Assembly: GCA_030530865.1 (NCBI GenBank)
Contig: JAUMUC010000004.1
Span: 1 to 64,000 of the forward strand
DNA length: 64,000 bases
Origin: Lactobacillus sp.
Lineage (GTDB): Bacteria > Bacillota > Bacilli > Lactobacillales > Lactobacillaceae
Reading direction: 5' to 3'
How positions within the stretch are numbered: the stretch's first letter is position 1; each line of letters starts with the position of its first letter. The notes beneath the pieces are model-generated. The model was given only the letters and a program-made list of their open reading frames with translations, had not been told where the DNA came from and ran no database searches. A program made the position numbers and the translations under genes. Below are positions 33,921 to 45,855 of the stretch, piece by piece.

Positions 33921-36900
33921 CTAGTTATTGTCATCAAGTTGATCAGCTGGAGCTGGAGATTCTTCTGAACCTTCTGTTGATTCTGCTTCTTGATCTAATT
34001 TGATTTTTTCTTGTTGTTCAGCCATACGTGATAATGAGTCAATGTTCAAATGTTCATTTGAATCGTCATCCATATCGCGTAATTCAATTTCTTCTTTGTT
34101 TTCGTCAAGAACTTGGATATCAAGACCCAATGATTGTAATTCCTTAACTAAAACGCGGAATGATTCAGGTACACCTGGCTTAGGAATTCTTTCACCCTTA
34201 ACAATAGCTTCGTATGCCTTCACACGTCCTACAACGTCATCTGACTTGTAAGTCAAGATTTCTTGCAATGTGTAAGCTGCACCATAAGCTTCAAGGGCCC
34301 AAACTTCCATTTCACCAAATCTTTGTCCACCAAATTGAGCTTTACCACCCAAAGGTTGTTGAGTAACTAATGAGTAAGGTCCAATTGAACGAGCGTGGAT
34401 CTTGTCGTCAACCATGTGAGTCAACTTCAAGTAGTGCATGATACCTACTGAAACACGGTTGTGGAATGGTTCACCGGTACGTCCATCGTAAACGACAGTC
34501 TTACCATCTTTATCCAAACCTGCTTCACGTAAAGTATCCCAAACGTCACCTTCGTTAGCACCATCAAATACTGGTGTTGCTAAGTGGATACCAAGCTTGT
34601 CAGCAGCCCAACCAAGGTGCAATTCCAAAACTTGTCCAATGTTCATACGTGAAGGCACACCCATTGGGTTCAAGCAGATATCAACTGGACGACCATCTGG
34701 TAAGTAAGGCATATCTTCAACTGGAGCAACTAAAGCAACAGTACCCTTGTTACCGTGACGACCTGACATCTTGTCCCCAACTTGGATCTTACGCTTTTGA
34801 GCAATGTAAACACGAACTAAAGTGTTAACACCTGGAGCTAATTCGTCACCAGCTTCACGAGTGTAAACTTTAACGTCTTGGACGATACCGCCACCACCGT
34901 GAGAAACACGAAGTGAAGTATCACGTACTTCACGAGCCTTTTCACCAAAGATAGCGTGCAATAATCTTTCTTCAGCTGTTAATTCGGTTACACCCTTTGG
35001 AGTAACTTTACCAACTAAGATATCGCCATCGCGAACTTCAGCACCAACACGGACAATACCGTCAGCGTCAAGGTTCTTCAGAGCATCTTCGCTAACATTT
35101 GGAATTTCACGTGTGATTTCTTCAGGTCCAAGCTTAGTGTCACGAGCTTCTGATTCACAGTCTTCGATAGAGATTGAAGTATAAACATCATCCTTAACAA
35201 GACGTTCAGAAAGCATGATGGCATCTTCGTAGTTGTACATGTTCCAAGTCATGAAGGCGATAACTGGGTTTTGACCTAAAGCTAATTCACCATCAGCCAT
35301 TGTTGGACCGTTGGCAATTACATCACCCTTATCAACCTTGTCACCTAACTTAACGTTTGGAGTTTGGTTGTATGACTTAGAGTTGTTTGAACGACGGTAC
35401 TTTTCTAAAGTGTATTCGTCTAAAGTCTTGTCAGCACGGCGAATACGAATGTGATCTGCATCAACGTATTCAACTTCACCAGCTTCTTTAGCGATGATAG
35501 CTGCACCTGAGTCGTGAGCAGCACGGTATTCCATACCAGTACCAACTAATGATCCATGAGGGTTAATCAATGGAGCAGCTTGACGTTGTTGGTTGGCACC
35601 CATCAAAGCACGGTTTGAGTCATCGTTTTCAAGGAATGGGATACATGCTGAAGCGATAGAAACAACTTGCTTAGGAATAACGTCCATGTAGTCAATCTTA
35701 TCTGGAGTAACTTCGACGTTATCTTCCTTTTGTCTTGCCAAGATCTTGCTATCCTTGAATGAACCATCTTCGTTCAAACGAGTGTTAGCTCCGGCAATAG
35801 TGTAGTTATCTTCTTCATCGGCAGTTAAGTAGTCGATCTTGTCAGTAACCTTGTGAGTCTTCCAAGATACACGACGGTATGGAGTTTCAACGAAACCATA
35901 TTCATTAATGATTGCGTATGATGCCAATGAGTTGATCAAACCAATGTTAGGACCTTCTGGAGTTTCGATAGGACATAAACGACCGTAGTGAGTATAGTGA
36001 ACGTCACGAACTTCATATCCAGCACGGTCACGAGTCAAACCACCAGGTCCTAAGGCACTCATTCTCCGCTTGTGAGTCAATTCACCAAGTGGGTTGTGTT
36101 GGTCCATAAATTGTGAAAGTTGTGATGAACCAAAGAATTCCTTGATTGAAGCAACAATTGGACGAATGTTGATCAATTGTTGAGGAGTAACTGTGTCTGA
36201 ATCTTGAATTGACATTCTTTCACGTACAACACGTTCCATTCTTGCCAAACCGATTCTGAATTGGTTTTGCATCAATTCACCAACACGTCTAATACGACGG
36301 TTACCCAAGTGGTCGATATCATCAGTGCTACCGATCTTTTCTTGCAATAAGAAGAAGTAGTTAATTGAAGCAAGAATATCTGCAGGCATCAAGCTCTTAA
36401 CATTCTTGTCAATGTGTCCGTTAGAAATTAACTTAACTTCTTTTTCAGGATTGTCTTGTGAGTAAACCTTAATTTCTTGAACAGTGATTGGGTCACTTAA
36501 AACACCTTCTTCAGAAGGTTGGTAAGTTACCATCTTGAAGTCATCACGTCTCAAGTAGCCTTCAAGAACATCCATCACTTCGTGGGTTACTTTAGTACCC
36601 TTCTTAGCAATAATTTCACCAGTTTCTGGGTCTGCTAAGGTTTCTGCCAAAGTTTGACCGTAAAGACGGTTCTTCAATGACAACTTCTTGTTTAACTTGT
36701 AACGACCTACAGGTGCTAAATCGTAGCGACGAGGATCAAAGAAACGTGCATAGAATAATGAACGTGAAGAATCAGTAGTCTTAGGTTCACCAGGACGTAA
36801 ACGTTCGTAAATATCCTTCAAAGCTTCAGCAACACGTGAATCTTCTGGATTCTTGTGAACATCCTTTTCTAAAGTGAAGTCTAATGAATCATTGATACCA

Positions 36901-37535
36901 AAAATATCCTTAATATCAGCATCTGAACCGATACCAAGTGCACGAATTAAGACACTAATAGGCAACTTTCTAGTACGGTCAACACGTACGTATGAAATGT
37001 TTTTAGCATCAGTTTCGTATTCAAGCCATGCTCCACGGTTAGGGATCACAGTTGTACCAAAGATTTGGCGACCGTTCTTGTCAAATTCACCACTGTAATA
37101 TACACCAGGTGAACGAACTAATTGTGAAACGATAACACGTTCAGCACCGTTGATGATAAATGATCCAGATGGAGTCATTAATGGAAGATCACCAAAGAAG
37201 ACGTCTTGAGTCTTGATTTCACCAGTTTCTTGGTTAGTCAATTTCAACACGACATGCATTGGAGCAGAGTAAGTTGCATCATGATCTCTAGCTTCATCAA
37301 TTGTGTATTTAGGTTCTGATAACTTGTAACCAACGTATTCAAGTGACAACTTACCTGAGAAGTCACTGATTGGCATAATGTCATCGAAAACATCTTTAAT
37401 TCCTTCATCGAGGAAATTTTGATATGACTCAGTTTGCACATCAGTCAAGTTAGGAAGTTCAAGCACTTCTTTGATGCGTGAGAAACTTCTTCTTGTTCTG
37501 TGCTTACCATAGTTAACTACGTGTCCTTTTAGCAA
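33921..37535 (-). CDS. rpoB: RNA polymerase subunit beta
   Basis: The 1,204-residue subunit starts at TTG 37535 ([20 protein letters not shown]), eight bases after AAAGG; a GTG three codons upstream sits on the ribosome site. The rifampicin-binding cluster [20 protein letters not shown] and [11 protein letters not shown] is wild-type in form, predicting sensitivity. Further landmarks are GRHGNKG and the C-terminal switch region [21 protein letters not shown] block (here PLGGKAQ). An acidic, Gln/Ser-rich tail ends the protein. It is transcribed with rpoC from a promoter inside the end of clpC. Confidence 0.97.
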   Translation of the reverse strand: MLKGHVVNYGKHRTRRSFSRIKEVLELPNLTDVQTESYQNFLDEGIKDVFDDIMPISDFSGKLSLEYVGYKLSEPKYTIDEARDHDATYSAPMHVVLKLTNQETGEIKTQDVFFGDLPLMTPSGSFIINGAERVIVSQLVRSPGVYYSGEFDKNGRQIFGTTVIPNRGAWLEYETDAKNISYVRVDRTRKLPISVLIRALGIGSDADIKDIFGINDSLDFTLEKDVHKNPEDSRVAEALKDIYERLRPGEPKTTDSSRSLFYARFFDPRRYDLAPVGRYKLNKKLSLKNRLYGQTLAETLADPETGEIIAKKGTKVTHEVMDVLEGYLRRDDFKMVTYQPSEEGVLSDPITVQEIKVYSQDNPEKEVKLISNGHIDKNVKSLMPADILASINYFFLLQEKIGSTDDIDHLGNRRIRRVGELMQNQFRIGLARMERVVRERMSIQDSDTVTPQQLINIRPIVASIKEFFGSSQLSQFMDQHNPLGELTHKRRMSALGPGGLTRDRAGYEVRDVHYTHYGRLCPIETPEGPNIGLINSLASYAIINEYGFVETPYRRVSWKTHKVTDKIDYLTADEEDNYTIAGANTRLNEDGSFKDSKILARQKEDNVEVTPDKIDYMDVIPKQVVSIASACIPFLENDDSNRALMGANQQRQAAPLINPHGSLVGTGMEYRAAHDSGAAIIAKEAGEVEYVDADHIRIRRADKTLDEYTLEKYRRSNNSKSYNQTPNVKLGDKVDKGDVIANGPTMADGELALGQNPVIAFMTWNMYNYEDAIMLSERLVKDDVYTSISIEDCESEARDTKLGPEEITREIPNVSEDALKNLDADGIVRVGAEVRDGDILVGKVTPKGVTELTAEERLLHAIFGEKAREVRDTSLRVSHGGGGIVQDVKVYTREAGDELAPGVNTLVRVYIAQKRKIQVGDKMSGRHGNKGTVALVAPVEDMPYLPDGRPVDICLNPMGVPSRMNIGQVLELHLGWAADKLGIHLATPVFDGANEGDVWDTLREAGLDKDGKTVVYDGRTGEPFHNRVSVGIMHYLKLTHMVDDKIHARSIGPYSLVTQQPLGGKAQFGGQRFGEMEVWALEAYGAAYTLQEILTYKSDDVVGRVKAYEAIVKGERIPKPGVPESFRVLVKELQSLGLDIQVLDENKEEIELRDMDDDSNEHLNIDSLSRMAEQQEKIKLDQEAESTEGSEESPAPADQLDDNN

Positions 37536-37596
37536 AGAAAACACCCTTTCTTTAGGAGCAAGTAAATATTACATTTTTGTTACAAATTAAAAATTA

Positions 37597-37682
37597 GCTG
37601 TTTTTAGGCATAAAAAAGACAAAAACAACGTTAGTCGTTTTTGTCAATATTATCTTGCTGGACAATAGATCAGCAAAACAGC
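37597..37682 (-). promoter_or_regulatory. Structured rpoB leader (possible attenuator)
   Basis: On the minus strand three helices can form. An 8-base outer stem pairs GCTGTTTT (37682-37675) with AAAACAGC (37604-37597). Hairpin TTGCTG/CAGCAA (37676-37655) lies inside it. So does the terminator hairpin at 37645-37618. The region lies between the promoter in clpC and rpoB. Confidence 0.5.
37611..37645 (-). terminator. Terminator downstream of clpC / in the rpoB leader
   Basis: The minus-strand stem GACAAAAACGAC / GTTGTTTTTGTC, 12 pairs with one G-U, is followed by six T. It ends the clpC transcript and also interrupts the path from the upstream promoter to rpoB. Confidence 0.8.
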
Positions 37683-37700
37683 CATTTAAAATCATAGTTA

Positions 37701-37729
37701 ATTTTACGCTATTACTAGACTTTTGTCAA
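37701..37729 (-). promoter_or_regulatory. Predicted rpoBC promoter inside the clpC 3' end
   Basis: On the minus strand a perfect -35 TTGACA (37729-37724) is made from the last clpC codons and -10 TAAAAT (37706-37701) follows 17 bases later. It gives a leader of about 160 bases before rpoB. No better promoter is visible closer to the gene. Confidence 0.7.
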
Positions 37730-40147
37730 TTTTTCCTTGACAATTTTGAAATTTATGTGCCCATGACTGCTACCGACTTTAACAGTGTCTCCATCCGTAA
37801 TTTCGCCGGTCAAAATTTGTTCAGCTAATTTATCTTCAATTGTATTTTGAATAGTCCGTCTGAGTGGACGTGCACCCATTTCTGGATCAAAGCCATCTTT
37901 GGCTAATGTATCTAGAGCAGAAGTTGAGAAAGTTAACTTGATGTCTTTTTCAGCTAATCTAGCTACCAAACGGTCAGTCATCAAAGCAACAATCTTACGC
38001 AATTCTGCTTTAGAAAGTTCACTAAAGACAATGGTTTCATCAATTCTGTTCAAGAATTCAGGCTTAAAGAATTGCTTCATCGCTTGCTTGATAGCTGCTT
38101 TCCTTTGGTCACCTTCCGATTCTTGATTGAAACCGACATTCTGCATATCAAAGACACTTCTTGATCCCAAGTTAGAAGTCATAATAATGACTGTATTTCT
38201 AAAATCAACTTTGCGACCTTTGGAATCTGTCAAAAAGCCATCGTCCAAAACTTGCAATAATAAGTTAAAGACTTCTGGATCGGCCTTTTCTACTTCATCA
38301 AGTAAAACAACAGAATAAGGTCTTCTTCTAACTTTTTCAGATAATTGGCCACCTTCATCATAGCCAACATATCCTGGAGCAGATCCAATTAACTTAGAGC
38401 TTGCTTCTTTAGACATGTATTCTGACATATCAACTCTGATCAAGTTATTTTCTGATCCAAAAACTGTGGCAGCTACTGCTTTAGCTAATTCAGTTTTACC
38501 AACACCTGTTGGTCCTAAGAATAGGAATGAACCAATTGGTCGCTTTTCATCACGCAAGCCACTTCGGCCACGGCGGATCGCTCTAGCAACTGCACTGACC
38601 GCTTCATCTTGGCCAATCACTCGTTTGTGCAAGTCACGTTCCAAGTTAATCAAACGGCGAGTTTCTTGCTTTTTCATTTCAGTGACTGGCACACCAGTTA
38701 ATTGAGAAACTACTTTTTGAATATCACTGACATTAACTACCCGTTTTGGTCCATGATATTTGGTTGATTTAGCAGTTAATTCACGACGCTTCTCGTTCAA
38801 GCTATTTTGCATATCTTGATACATTGCTGCTTTAACAAAATCATGATCAGCTGCTGCGGTGTTCTTTTCATCGATAATTTCAGAAATCTTATCGTTAAGC
38901 TGATCTAATCGCGGATCTTCGGGCTGATCTGTAGCAATTTTCACACTGGCACCAGCTTCATCAATCAAATCGATTGCCTTATCTGGCAAAAAGCGATTGC
39001 TAATGTAACGAACTGATAAATCAATGGCAGCCTTTAAGCTTTCTTCTGTATAAGAAACATGATGAAACGCTTCATAATGTGGCTTCAAACCGTTCAAAGC
39101 TTCCAAAGCTACTTCTTTGGATGGTTCTTGTAAACGAATCAATTGGAAACGTCTAGCCAAAGCTTGATCATTTTCCACATGCTTTTGATATTCATTAAAA
39201 GTTGTCGCACCAATCATTTGAATTTGGCCACGAGCCAAACTTGGCTTCAAGATATTTGAAGCATCAACAGCACCATCAGCACCACCCGCACCGATTAAAG
39301 TGTGCAATTCGTCAACGAATAAGATGACATTGCCATCCATTTCGCATTCTTTGAGCATGCGCTTCATGCGATCTTCAAATTCACCACGATATTTGGTACC
39401 GGCTACGACATTACCCATTTCCAAAGCCATTACTCGCTTTTTACGTAATGAAAATGGTACGTCTTTTTTCACAATTCTAGTCGCAATTGCTTCAGCTACC
39501 GCAGTCTTACCAACACCAGGCTCACCAATTAATAATGGATTATTCTTTGTTCTTCTTGAAAGAATTTGAATTACTCGATCAATTTCTTGATCACGACCAA
39601 TAACTGGATCAATCTTTCCATCAAGTGCTCGTTCATTCAAATTAATAGCCAGTTTATCGAGTGTTGGCGTCATGCTGTTGGCATTTTGCGTCTGAGTTTG
39701 TGGTTGGCTTGGTCGATTAGGTTTGCCATGACTTAATTCTTGATTTAAAAGAACTACGTCTACTCCACAAGACATCAATAATTGACTAGCCATGCTGCCT
39801 ACTTCAAATGTTAGTGATTCAAGAATTCGTTTGGTCGTAATTTCTTTTTCACCAGCTTTAAGGGCTTGTCTTTTAGCATGGTTCATTGCCAAAGCTAATC
39901 TTGGAGAAAATTCCATAAATTCAGCTTTGGAAGCAGAGCCATAACCAGTTAAACGTTCGATTTCTTCTCTAAGTGATTGAGGAGTTGCTCCTAAATTCCG
40001 CAACAACTTACCTGCTTGGCCATCTGATTCGATTACCAAAGCTAATAAAAGGTGTTCTGTACCGATTAAACGGTGATGATAATTTTGTGCTTGTTCTCGC
40101 GCAATTTCGATTACCTGATTCGCATGCTTACTGTATGCTAATTCCAT
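37715..40147 (-). CDS. clpC: ATP-dependent Clp protease ATPase/chaperone ClpC
   Basis: Starting at the ATG at 40147 (GGTGGTG upstream) the protein has 810 residues. It has a double Clp-N repeat (about 1-145), AAA+ module 1 with GEPGVGKT, a short middle domain with a UVR-like segment (KISEIIDEKNTAAADHDFVKAAMYQD), AAA+ module 2 with GPTGVGKT, and a C-terminal D2-small domain. It unfolds substrates for ClpP or acts with adaptors. In Bacillus clpC follows ctsR-mcsA-mcsB. Here those genes are absent and tRNA-Gly/lysS lies upstream. I see no CtsR heptad repeat at the promoter. Confidence 0.95.
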   Translation of the reverse strand: MELAYSKHANQVIEIAREQAQNYHHRLIGTEHLLLALVIESDGQAGKLLRNLGATPQSLREEIERLTGYGSASKAEFMEFSPRLALAMNHAKRQALKAGEKEITTKRILESLTFEVGSMASQLLMSCGVDVVLLNQELSHGKPNRPSQPQTQTQNANSMTPTLDKLAINLNERALDGKIDPVIGRDQEIDRVIQILSRRTKNNPLLIGEPGVGKTAVAEAIATRIVKKDVPFSLRKKRVMALEMGNVVAGTKYRGEFEDRMKRMLKECEMDGNVILFVDELHTLIGAGGADGAVDASNILKPSLARGQIQMIGATTFNEYQKHVENDQALARRFQLIRLQEPSKEVALEALNGLKPHYEAFHHVSYTEESLKAAIDLSVRYISNRFLPDKAIDLIDEAGASVKIATDQPEDPRLDQLNDKISEIIDEKNTAAADHDFVKAAMYQDMQNSLNEKRRELTAKSTKYHGPKRVVNVSDIQKVVSQLTGVPVTEMKKQETRRLINLERDLHKRVIGQDEAVSAVARAIRRGRSGLRDEKRPIGSFLFLGPTGVGKTELAKAVAATVFGSENNLIRVDMSEYMSKEASSKLIGSAPGYVGYDEGGQLSEKVRRRPYSVVLLDEVEKADPEVFNLLLQVLDDGFLTDSKGRKVDFRNTVIIMTSNLGSRSVFDMQNVGFNQESEGDQRKAAIKQAMKQFFKPEFLNRIDETIVFSELSKAELRKIVALMTDRLVARLAEKDIKLTFSTSALDTLAKDGFDPEMGARPLRRTIQNTIEDKLAEQILTGEITDGDTVKVGSSHGHINFKIVKEKLTKV

Positions 40148-40184
40148 GAAAACACCACCTGTTCTAAAAAACTCTATGTAATAG

Positions 40185-40214
40185 ATTATCACCCAAAAGG
40201 TTCACTAATAACAA
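40185..40214 (-). promoter_or_regulatory. Predicted clpC promoter
   Basis: On the minus strand, -35 TTGTTA (40214-40209) and -10 GATAAT (40190-40185) are 18 bases apart. The -35 starts right after the tRNA-Gly terminator. No CIRCE or CtsR-type operator was recognised. Confidence 0.6.
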
Positions 40215-40215
40215 G

Positions 40216-40245
40216 AAAAAAGCTCATCAAACGATGAGCTTTTTT
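40216..40245 (-). terminator. Terminator after tRNA-Gly
   Basis: Stem AGCTCATC-GTTT-GATGAGCT is followed by six T. Flanking A and T runs would allow function on either strand. Confidence 0.9.
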
Positions 40246-40251
40246 CAAGTA

Positions 40252-40323
40252 AGCGGAAGACGGGATTCGAACCCGCGACCCCAACCATGGCAAGGTTGTG
40301 TTCTACCACTGAACTACTTCCGC
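40252..40323 (-). tRNA. tRNA-Gly (anticodon GCC)
   Basis: The 72-base cloverleaf has acceptor GCGGAAG/CTTCCGC, D arm GTTC/GAAC, anticodon arm CAACC-TTGCCAT-GGTTG, T arm GCGGG/CCCGT and discriminator T. CCA is not encoded. Confidence 0.97.
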
Positions 40324-40336
40324 ATCAACAAAGAAA

Positions 40337-40365
40337 ATTATACAAGATATAAATTTTCTTTGCAA
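40337..40365 (-). promoter_or_regulatory. Promoter of tRNA-Gly
   Basis: On the minus strand, -35 TTGCAA (40365-40360) and a perfect -10 TATAAT (40342-40337) are 17 bases apart, between the lysS stop and the tRNA. Confidence 0.85.
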
Positions 40366-40372
40366 GGATTTT

Positions 40373-41890
<1,518 letters not shown>

Positions 41891-42886
41891 TTAGTTTTGT
41901 TGTCTTGCTTCATATTCTTCTACAAAGTTATCTAGCAATTCATGGACTTCTTGTAAAGACCACACTTCATTTATTTTAGCACGAGTACGCGCAGAACGGG
42001 GAACTCCCTTTAAATAATATGCAGCCTGAGTTCTAAATTCTGGGATTGCTATTTTTTCACCTTTTAATTCTACCAAACTTTGCAATTGTTTTTTGGCAGT
42101 TTCTACTTTTTCACGCACTGTTTGAGCTGGTAATTTTTCACCAGTCTCTAAATAATGCACCATATCCTTGATAATCCAAGGATTACCTAAAGCTGCTCTA
42201 CCAACCATTACGGCATCAGCCCCTATTTCATCTAAAGCCTTTTTGGCTAATTCAGGAGTCTTAATATCACCGTTAGCTACAAATGGAATATCCATCACTT
42301 GTGCCACATCGTGCAAAACTTCCCAGTCGGCTTCACCCATGTACATTTGCTTTCTGGTTCTACCATGCATGGCTAACATGCTGGCACCAGCTTCTTGAGC
42401 TGCTAATGCATTTTCTACAGCAAAGATGTGCTTTTGATCCCAGCCAATTCGCATCTTAACTGAAACTGGTTTAGAAACATTTTGAGTGACTTTGTGCACC
42501 ATTTGGTAAATCTTGTTTGCGTCCAATAACCATTTTGAACCGGCATCAGTCTTGGTAACTTTTGGCACTGGACATCCCATATTAATATCAATGATGTCAG
42601 CTGCTGTGTGTTGGTCAATATACTCAGCTGCTTCAAGTAAAGTATCCTCTGTCCCACCAAAAATTTGAATACTCATTGGATGTTCTTTAGGATCAACCTT
42701 TAGCATGTCCAAGGTTTTTTGATTTTTATAAATGATTCCGTGATCAGAAATCATTTCACACACTACTAATCCAGCACCGAATTCTTTACAAATCATTCGG
42801 AAAGCAGCATTTGATACCCCAGCCATTGGTGCAACTACTACTCGGTTGGGAATAGTAATGTCTCTAATTTTCCAGCTTTGGTCCAT
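41891..42886 (-). CDS. dusB: tRNA-dihydrouridine synthase
   Basis: The 331-residue FMN-dependent TIM-barrel enzyme reduces specific uridines in tRNA D loops. Visible motifs are VVAPMAGVSNAAFR near the N-terminus, DINMGCPVPKV with the catalytic Cys (about 101), MAMHGRTRKQMY and NGDIKTPE, then ADAVMVGRAALGNPW for phosphate binding. The C-terminal helical domain would bind tRNA. The hslO-dusB-lysS order is a known arrangement in low-GC Gram-positives. The ATG follows AAAGGAC three bases after hslO. Confidence 0.95.
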   Translation of the reverse strand: MDQSWKIRDITIPNRVVVAPMAGVSNAAFRMICKEFGAGLVVCEMISDHGIIYKNQKTLDMLKVDPKEHPMSIQIFGGTEDTLLEAAEYIDQHTAADIIDINMGCPVPKVTKTDAGSKWLLDANKIYQMVHKVTQNVSKPVSVKMRIGWDQKHIFAVENALAAQEAGASMLAMHGRTRKQMYMGEADWEVLHDVAQVMDIPFVANGDIKTPELAKKALDEIGADAVMVGRAALGNPWIIKDMVHYLETGEKLPAQTVREKVETAKKQLQSLVELKGEKIAIPEFRTQAAYYLKGVPRSARTRAKINEVWSLQEVHELLDNFVEEYEARQQN

Positions 42887-42889
42887 GTA

Positions 42890-43759
42890 TTAGTCCTTTC
42901 GTAAAGCTTTTAATTCATCTTCAGTGAAGTGATATTTCTTCTTGCAGAATGAACAAGTTAACTCTGCCCCATGATCTTTTTCAATCATTTCAGTTAATTG
43001 CTTTCTTGATAAAGTCGCAATTATTTTAGCATATTTTTCTTTTGAACAATCGCAATGATATTCTACAGGATCTTTTTCCAAAATCTTGCAGTCATCACCA
43101 ATAATTCGCTTAGCTAATTCTTCTGGTGTCATGCCATCCATGAAGGCTGTAGATAATGGTGGCAATTGATCAATTCGCTTAATGGTTTCGTCAATTAGTT
43201 GGTCACTAGCACCTGGTAAGGCTTGAAGCATGAAACCTCCAGCCACTCTCACAGTATTGTTAGGATTTACAAAAACTGATAAGCCAACTGCAGAAGGAAT
43301 TTGTTCTGATTTAGTTAAGTAGTATGCAAAATCTTCAGCAATTTCACCTGACACAATTGGTACTTGTCCAGTGTATGGTTCTTTCAAGCCCATATCCTTG
43401 GTTACTTCAAACCAGCCTTTACCAACACCTTTTTTAACATCGATGTGGCCTTTATCATTAGCTGGCAAAGCAATATGAGGATTTTTGACATAGCCTTTAA
43501 CCTGCAAATTGCTCTTAGCGGTCACAACAATTGGGCCAACTGGTCCGTCGCCTAAAACACGCACTGTCAATTCTTCATGTTCAACTAAAGAAGCAGCTGC
43601 TAATAATGTACTACCGATTAACGTTCTACCTAAAGCCGCAGTTGAGTTTCTCCACAAATCTTGGCTTTCTTGACAAGTAGCTACCATATCTGTAGCGGTA
43701 ATAGTGAGTAAACGAAGATTTTTAGTTTTATCAATAGCTTTAATTAAATAATCGTTCAT
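42890..43759 (-). CDS. hslO: Redox-regulated chaperone Hsp33
   Basis: With the ATG at 43759 the protein has 289 residues. The C-terminal zinc redox switch is intact: C-D-C (about 230) and C-S-F-C (about 265), which in Hsp33 hold Zn2+ and form disulfides to activate holdase activity under oxidative stress. The N-terminal domain begins NDYLIKAID, as in the family. The start is only 14 bases beyond a terminator hairpin, so expression depends on read-through from ftsH or on a promoter overlapping that hairpin. Two alternative upstream in-frame starts lack spacing to GAGG. Confidence 0.95.
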   Translation of the reverse strand: MNDYLIKAIDKTKNLRLLTITATDMVATCQESQDLWRNSTAALGRTLIGSTLLAAASLVEHEELTVRVLGDGPVGPIVVTAKSNLQVKGYVKNPHIALPANDKGHIDVKKGVGKGWFEVTKDMGLKEPYTGQVPIVSGEIAEDFAYYLTKSEQIPSAVGLSVFVNPNNTVRVAGGFMLQALPGASDQLIDETIKRIDQLPPLSTAFMDGMTPEELAKRIIGDDCKILEKDPVEYHCDCSKEKYAKIIATLSRKQLTEMIEKDHGAELTCSFCKKKYHFTEDELKALRKD

Positions 43760-43772
43760 AATTTTCTTCCTC

Positions 43773-43798
43773 AAAAAAATAGAGCCCTTAGGCCCTAT
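43773..43798 (-). terminator. Terminator-like hairpin between ftsH and hslO
   Basis: The minus-strand hairpin ATAGGGCC-TAAG-GGCTCTAT (one G-U pair) is followed by seven T, ending 14 bases before the hslO ATG. Confidence 0.78.
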
Positions 43799-43803
43799 TT
43801 TAA

Positions 43804-45789
43804 TTAACCTTCATCTGTTGGATTTTCAACAGGTTTAGTTTCATCAGTTTTAGTATCGTCAGAATCCTTTTCGCTTGGATATTCTTCTTCAACTTCATTA
43901 GGCATCTTACCAGTCTTAAAGAGTGATTGAATTTCCTTTTCATGAAGTGTTTCGTATTCAAGCAAAGCATCCTTGATTACTTTATGCTGTTCAGTGTGGG
44001 CCTTGATTACTTCAATAGCCTTTTCGTAAGCATCATTCAAGATCTTCTTAACTGCTTGGTCAGCAGCTGCTGAAGTAGCTTGACTATATGGTTCCATGTA
44101 TTCAGTTTGTTGAAGTTTGTCCCAAGAAACCATACCGAGTTCATCAGTCATACCAAAACGCATAACCATTGAACGAGCGATTCTTGTTGCCTTTTCAAAG
44201 TCATCAGAAGCACCAGTACTGATATCTTCACAGAATAACTTTTCAGCAGCACGACCACCCATGAAACCAGCGATTTCTTCAAACATCATTGACTTAGTTG
44301 AAAGCCATTCTTCTTCCTTATTTGGCATCATCAAGTTGTAACCACCTGCGTTGCCGTGAGGAATAATTGTAACTTTACGAACCTTGTCTGAGTGGTTCAA
44401 AACAAGACCAACAATAGCGTGTCCAGCTTCGTGGATTGCCACTGTATTGCGAGTTCTTTCACCTACTCGTAGATCCTTCTTAGCCAAACCAGCGATCACA
44501 CGGTCAATAGCTTCATCAATGTCTTTAGCGTGAACTTTTTCAGCATCTGAACGAGCAGCTACCAAAGCAGCTTCATTCAAAATGTTAGCTAAGTCAGCCC
44601 CAACAAAGCCAGGAGTTTGACGAGCAATTTGCTTCAAATCAACATCGTCAGCTAATGGTTTGTTCTTAGCGTGAACCTTCAAAATTGCTTCTCTGCCTCG
44701 TACATCAGGAGCATCAACAGTAACTTTTCTATCAAAACGTCCTGGACGAAGTAAAGCTGGGTCTAACACATCAGCACGGTTAGTGGCTGCAATGATGATA
44801 ACCCCTTCATCCCCACGAAATCCATCCATTTCAACCAATAATTGGTTAAGGGTTTGTTCACGTTCATCGTTACCACCGCCGATACCATTACCACGACGAC
44901 GACCAATCGCATCAATTTCATCGATGAAAATGATACTTGGTGCAGACTTTTTAGCATTAGAGAACAAGTCACGTACACGACTGGCACCAACACCGACAAA
45001 CATTTCAACAAAGTCAGAACCAGAAATTGAGAAGAATGGTACTCCGGCTTCACCAGCTACTGCACGAGCAAGTAAAGTTTTACCAGTTCCGGGAGGTCCT
45101 TCAAGTAAGACCCCTGATGGTAATTTGGCACCAAGTCGAGTGTACTTGGCTGGATTCTTCAAGAAATCAACAACTTCGACAAGTTCTTGTTTTTCTTCAT
45201 CTTCACCAGCAACATCGTCAAAGCGAACTTTGTTCTTCTTTGGATCTTCTGGCTTAACTTGTGAGCGACCGAAGTTCATAATTCCGCCGCCACCACGACC
45301 ACCTTGCTTTGGCATCATTTTCCAAAGTAAGAAGATAAAGATGATCGTGGGTACAACTGTTAATAAAATATTTAGCCAGTTGCTTGATTGTGATTCACCT
45401 TGAGTTGAAATCTTGGTGTTATTTTCTGAAGCGTAGCCATCAATAGCTTTAACAACAGAATCATTTTGCAACATAGTAGTTGAGAACTTAGTAATCTTGC
45501 TTGAACTACCACCAACGATACCTAAAAGTCCTTGGTTGTTGCTACTCTTGCTTTCCTTAGCTTCACGGTATTGACCATTTACTGTGTAAACACCGTTAGC
45601 TGGTTGAATGTCAAAGCTCTTAATTTCACCATTTTTAAGTTCTTTGACAAAAGTTGAATAACTAATTTGGGATGTTGTTCCTGTACTTGGTGAACCACCA
45701 AGTGCCCAATTAATGCCCCATAAGATCATCAAAAATAGGACAATGTAAAAAAGGCCATTTGAGAACAACCGATTCCGATTATTTTTCAT
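43804..45789 (-). CDS. ftsH: ATP-dependent zinc metalloprotease FtsH
   Basis: The 661-residue membrane-anchored AAA protease has two N-terminal helices (about 10-28 and 140-160) flanking an extracytoplasmic domain. The AAA module has GPPGTGKT, the second-region SRH and the [11 protein letters not shown]alker B, followed by the zinc protease motif H-E-A-G-H. An acidic tail follows. It degrades membrane and short-lived proteins and helps stress resistance. It follows tilS directly; the hpt gene usually between them in Bacillus is missing. A possible extended -10 promoter precedes it. Confidence 0.97.
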   Translation of the reverse strand: MKNNRNRLFSNGLFYIVLFLMILWGINWALGGSPSTGTTSQISYSTFVKELKNGEIKSFDIQPANGVYTVNGQYREAKESKSSNNQGLLGIVGGSSSKITKFSTTMLQNDSVVKAIDGYASENNTKISTQGESQSSNWLNILLTVVPTIIFIFLLWKMMPKQGGRGGGGIMNFGRSQVKPEDPKKNKVRFDDVAGEDEEKQELVEVVDFLKNPAKYTRLGAKLPSGVLLEGPPGTGKTLLARAVAGEAGVPFFSISGSDFVEMFVGVGASRVRDLFSNAKKSAPSIIFIDEIDAIGRRRGNGIGGGNDEREQTLNQLLVEMDGFRGDEGVIIIAATNRADVLDPALLRPGRFDRKVTVDAPDVRGREAILKVHAKNKPLADDVDLKQIARQTPGFVGADLANILNEAALVAARSDAEKVHAKDIDEAIDRVIAGLAKKDLRVGERTRNTVAIHEAGHAIVGLVLNHSDKVRKVTIIPHGNAGGYNLMMPNKEEEWLSTKSMMFEEIAGFMGGRAAEKLFCEDISTGASDDFEKATRIARSMVMRFGMTDELGMVSWDKLQQTEYMEPYSQATSAAADQAVKKILNDAYEKAIEVIKAHTEQHKVIKDALLEYETLHEKEIQSLFKTGKMPNEVEEEYPSEKDSDDTKTDETKPVENPTDEG

Positions 45790-45821
45790 GAACGTCCTCC
45801 ATGTTTATCTCAATATGTTAG

Positions 45822-45830
45822 ATTTTAACA
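45822..45830 (-). promoter_or_regulatory. Possible extended -10 promoter of ftsH
   Basis: TGT-TAAAAT on the minus strand lies about 32 bases before the ftsH ATG, without a convincing -35. Confidence 0.4.
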
Positions 45831-45855
45831 CAAAAGAATTAAAGCCTCTAACTTT

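Noticed and set aside
40148..40250. CtsR or CIRCE heat-shock operator before clpC
   Set aside because: I looked for heptad GGTCAAA repeats and for the 9-9-9 CIRCE palindrome and found neither.
44783..45403. 206-codon plus-strand open frame opposite ftsH
   Set aside because: It lies wholly antisense to the conserved AAA core of FtsH, has no ribosome site and reads as low-complexity Ser/Pro-rich sequence; it is a codon-bias shadow.
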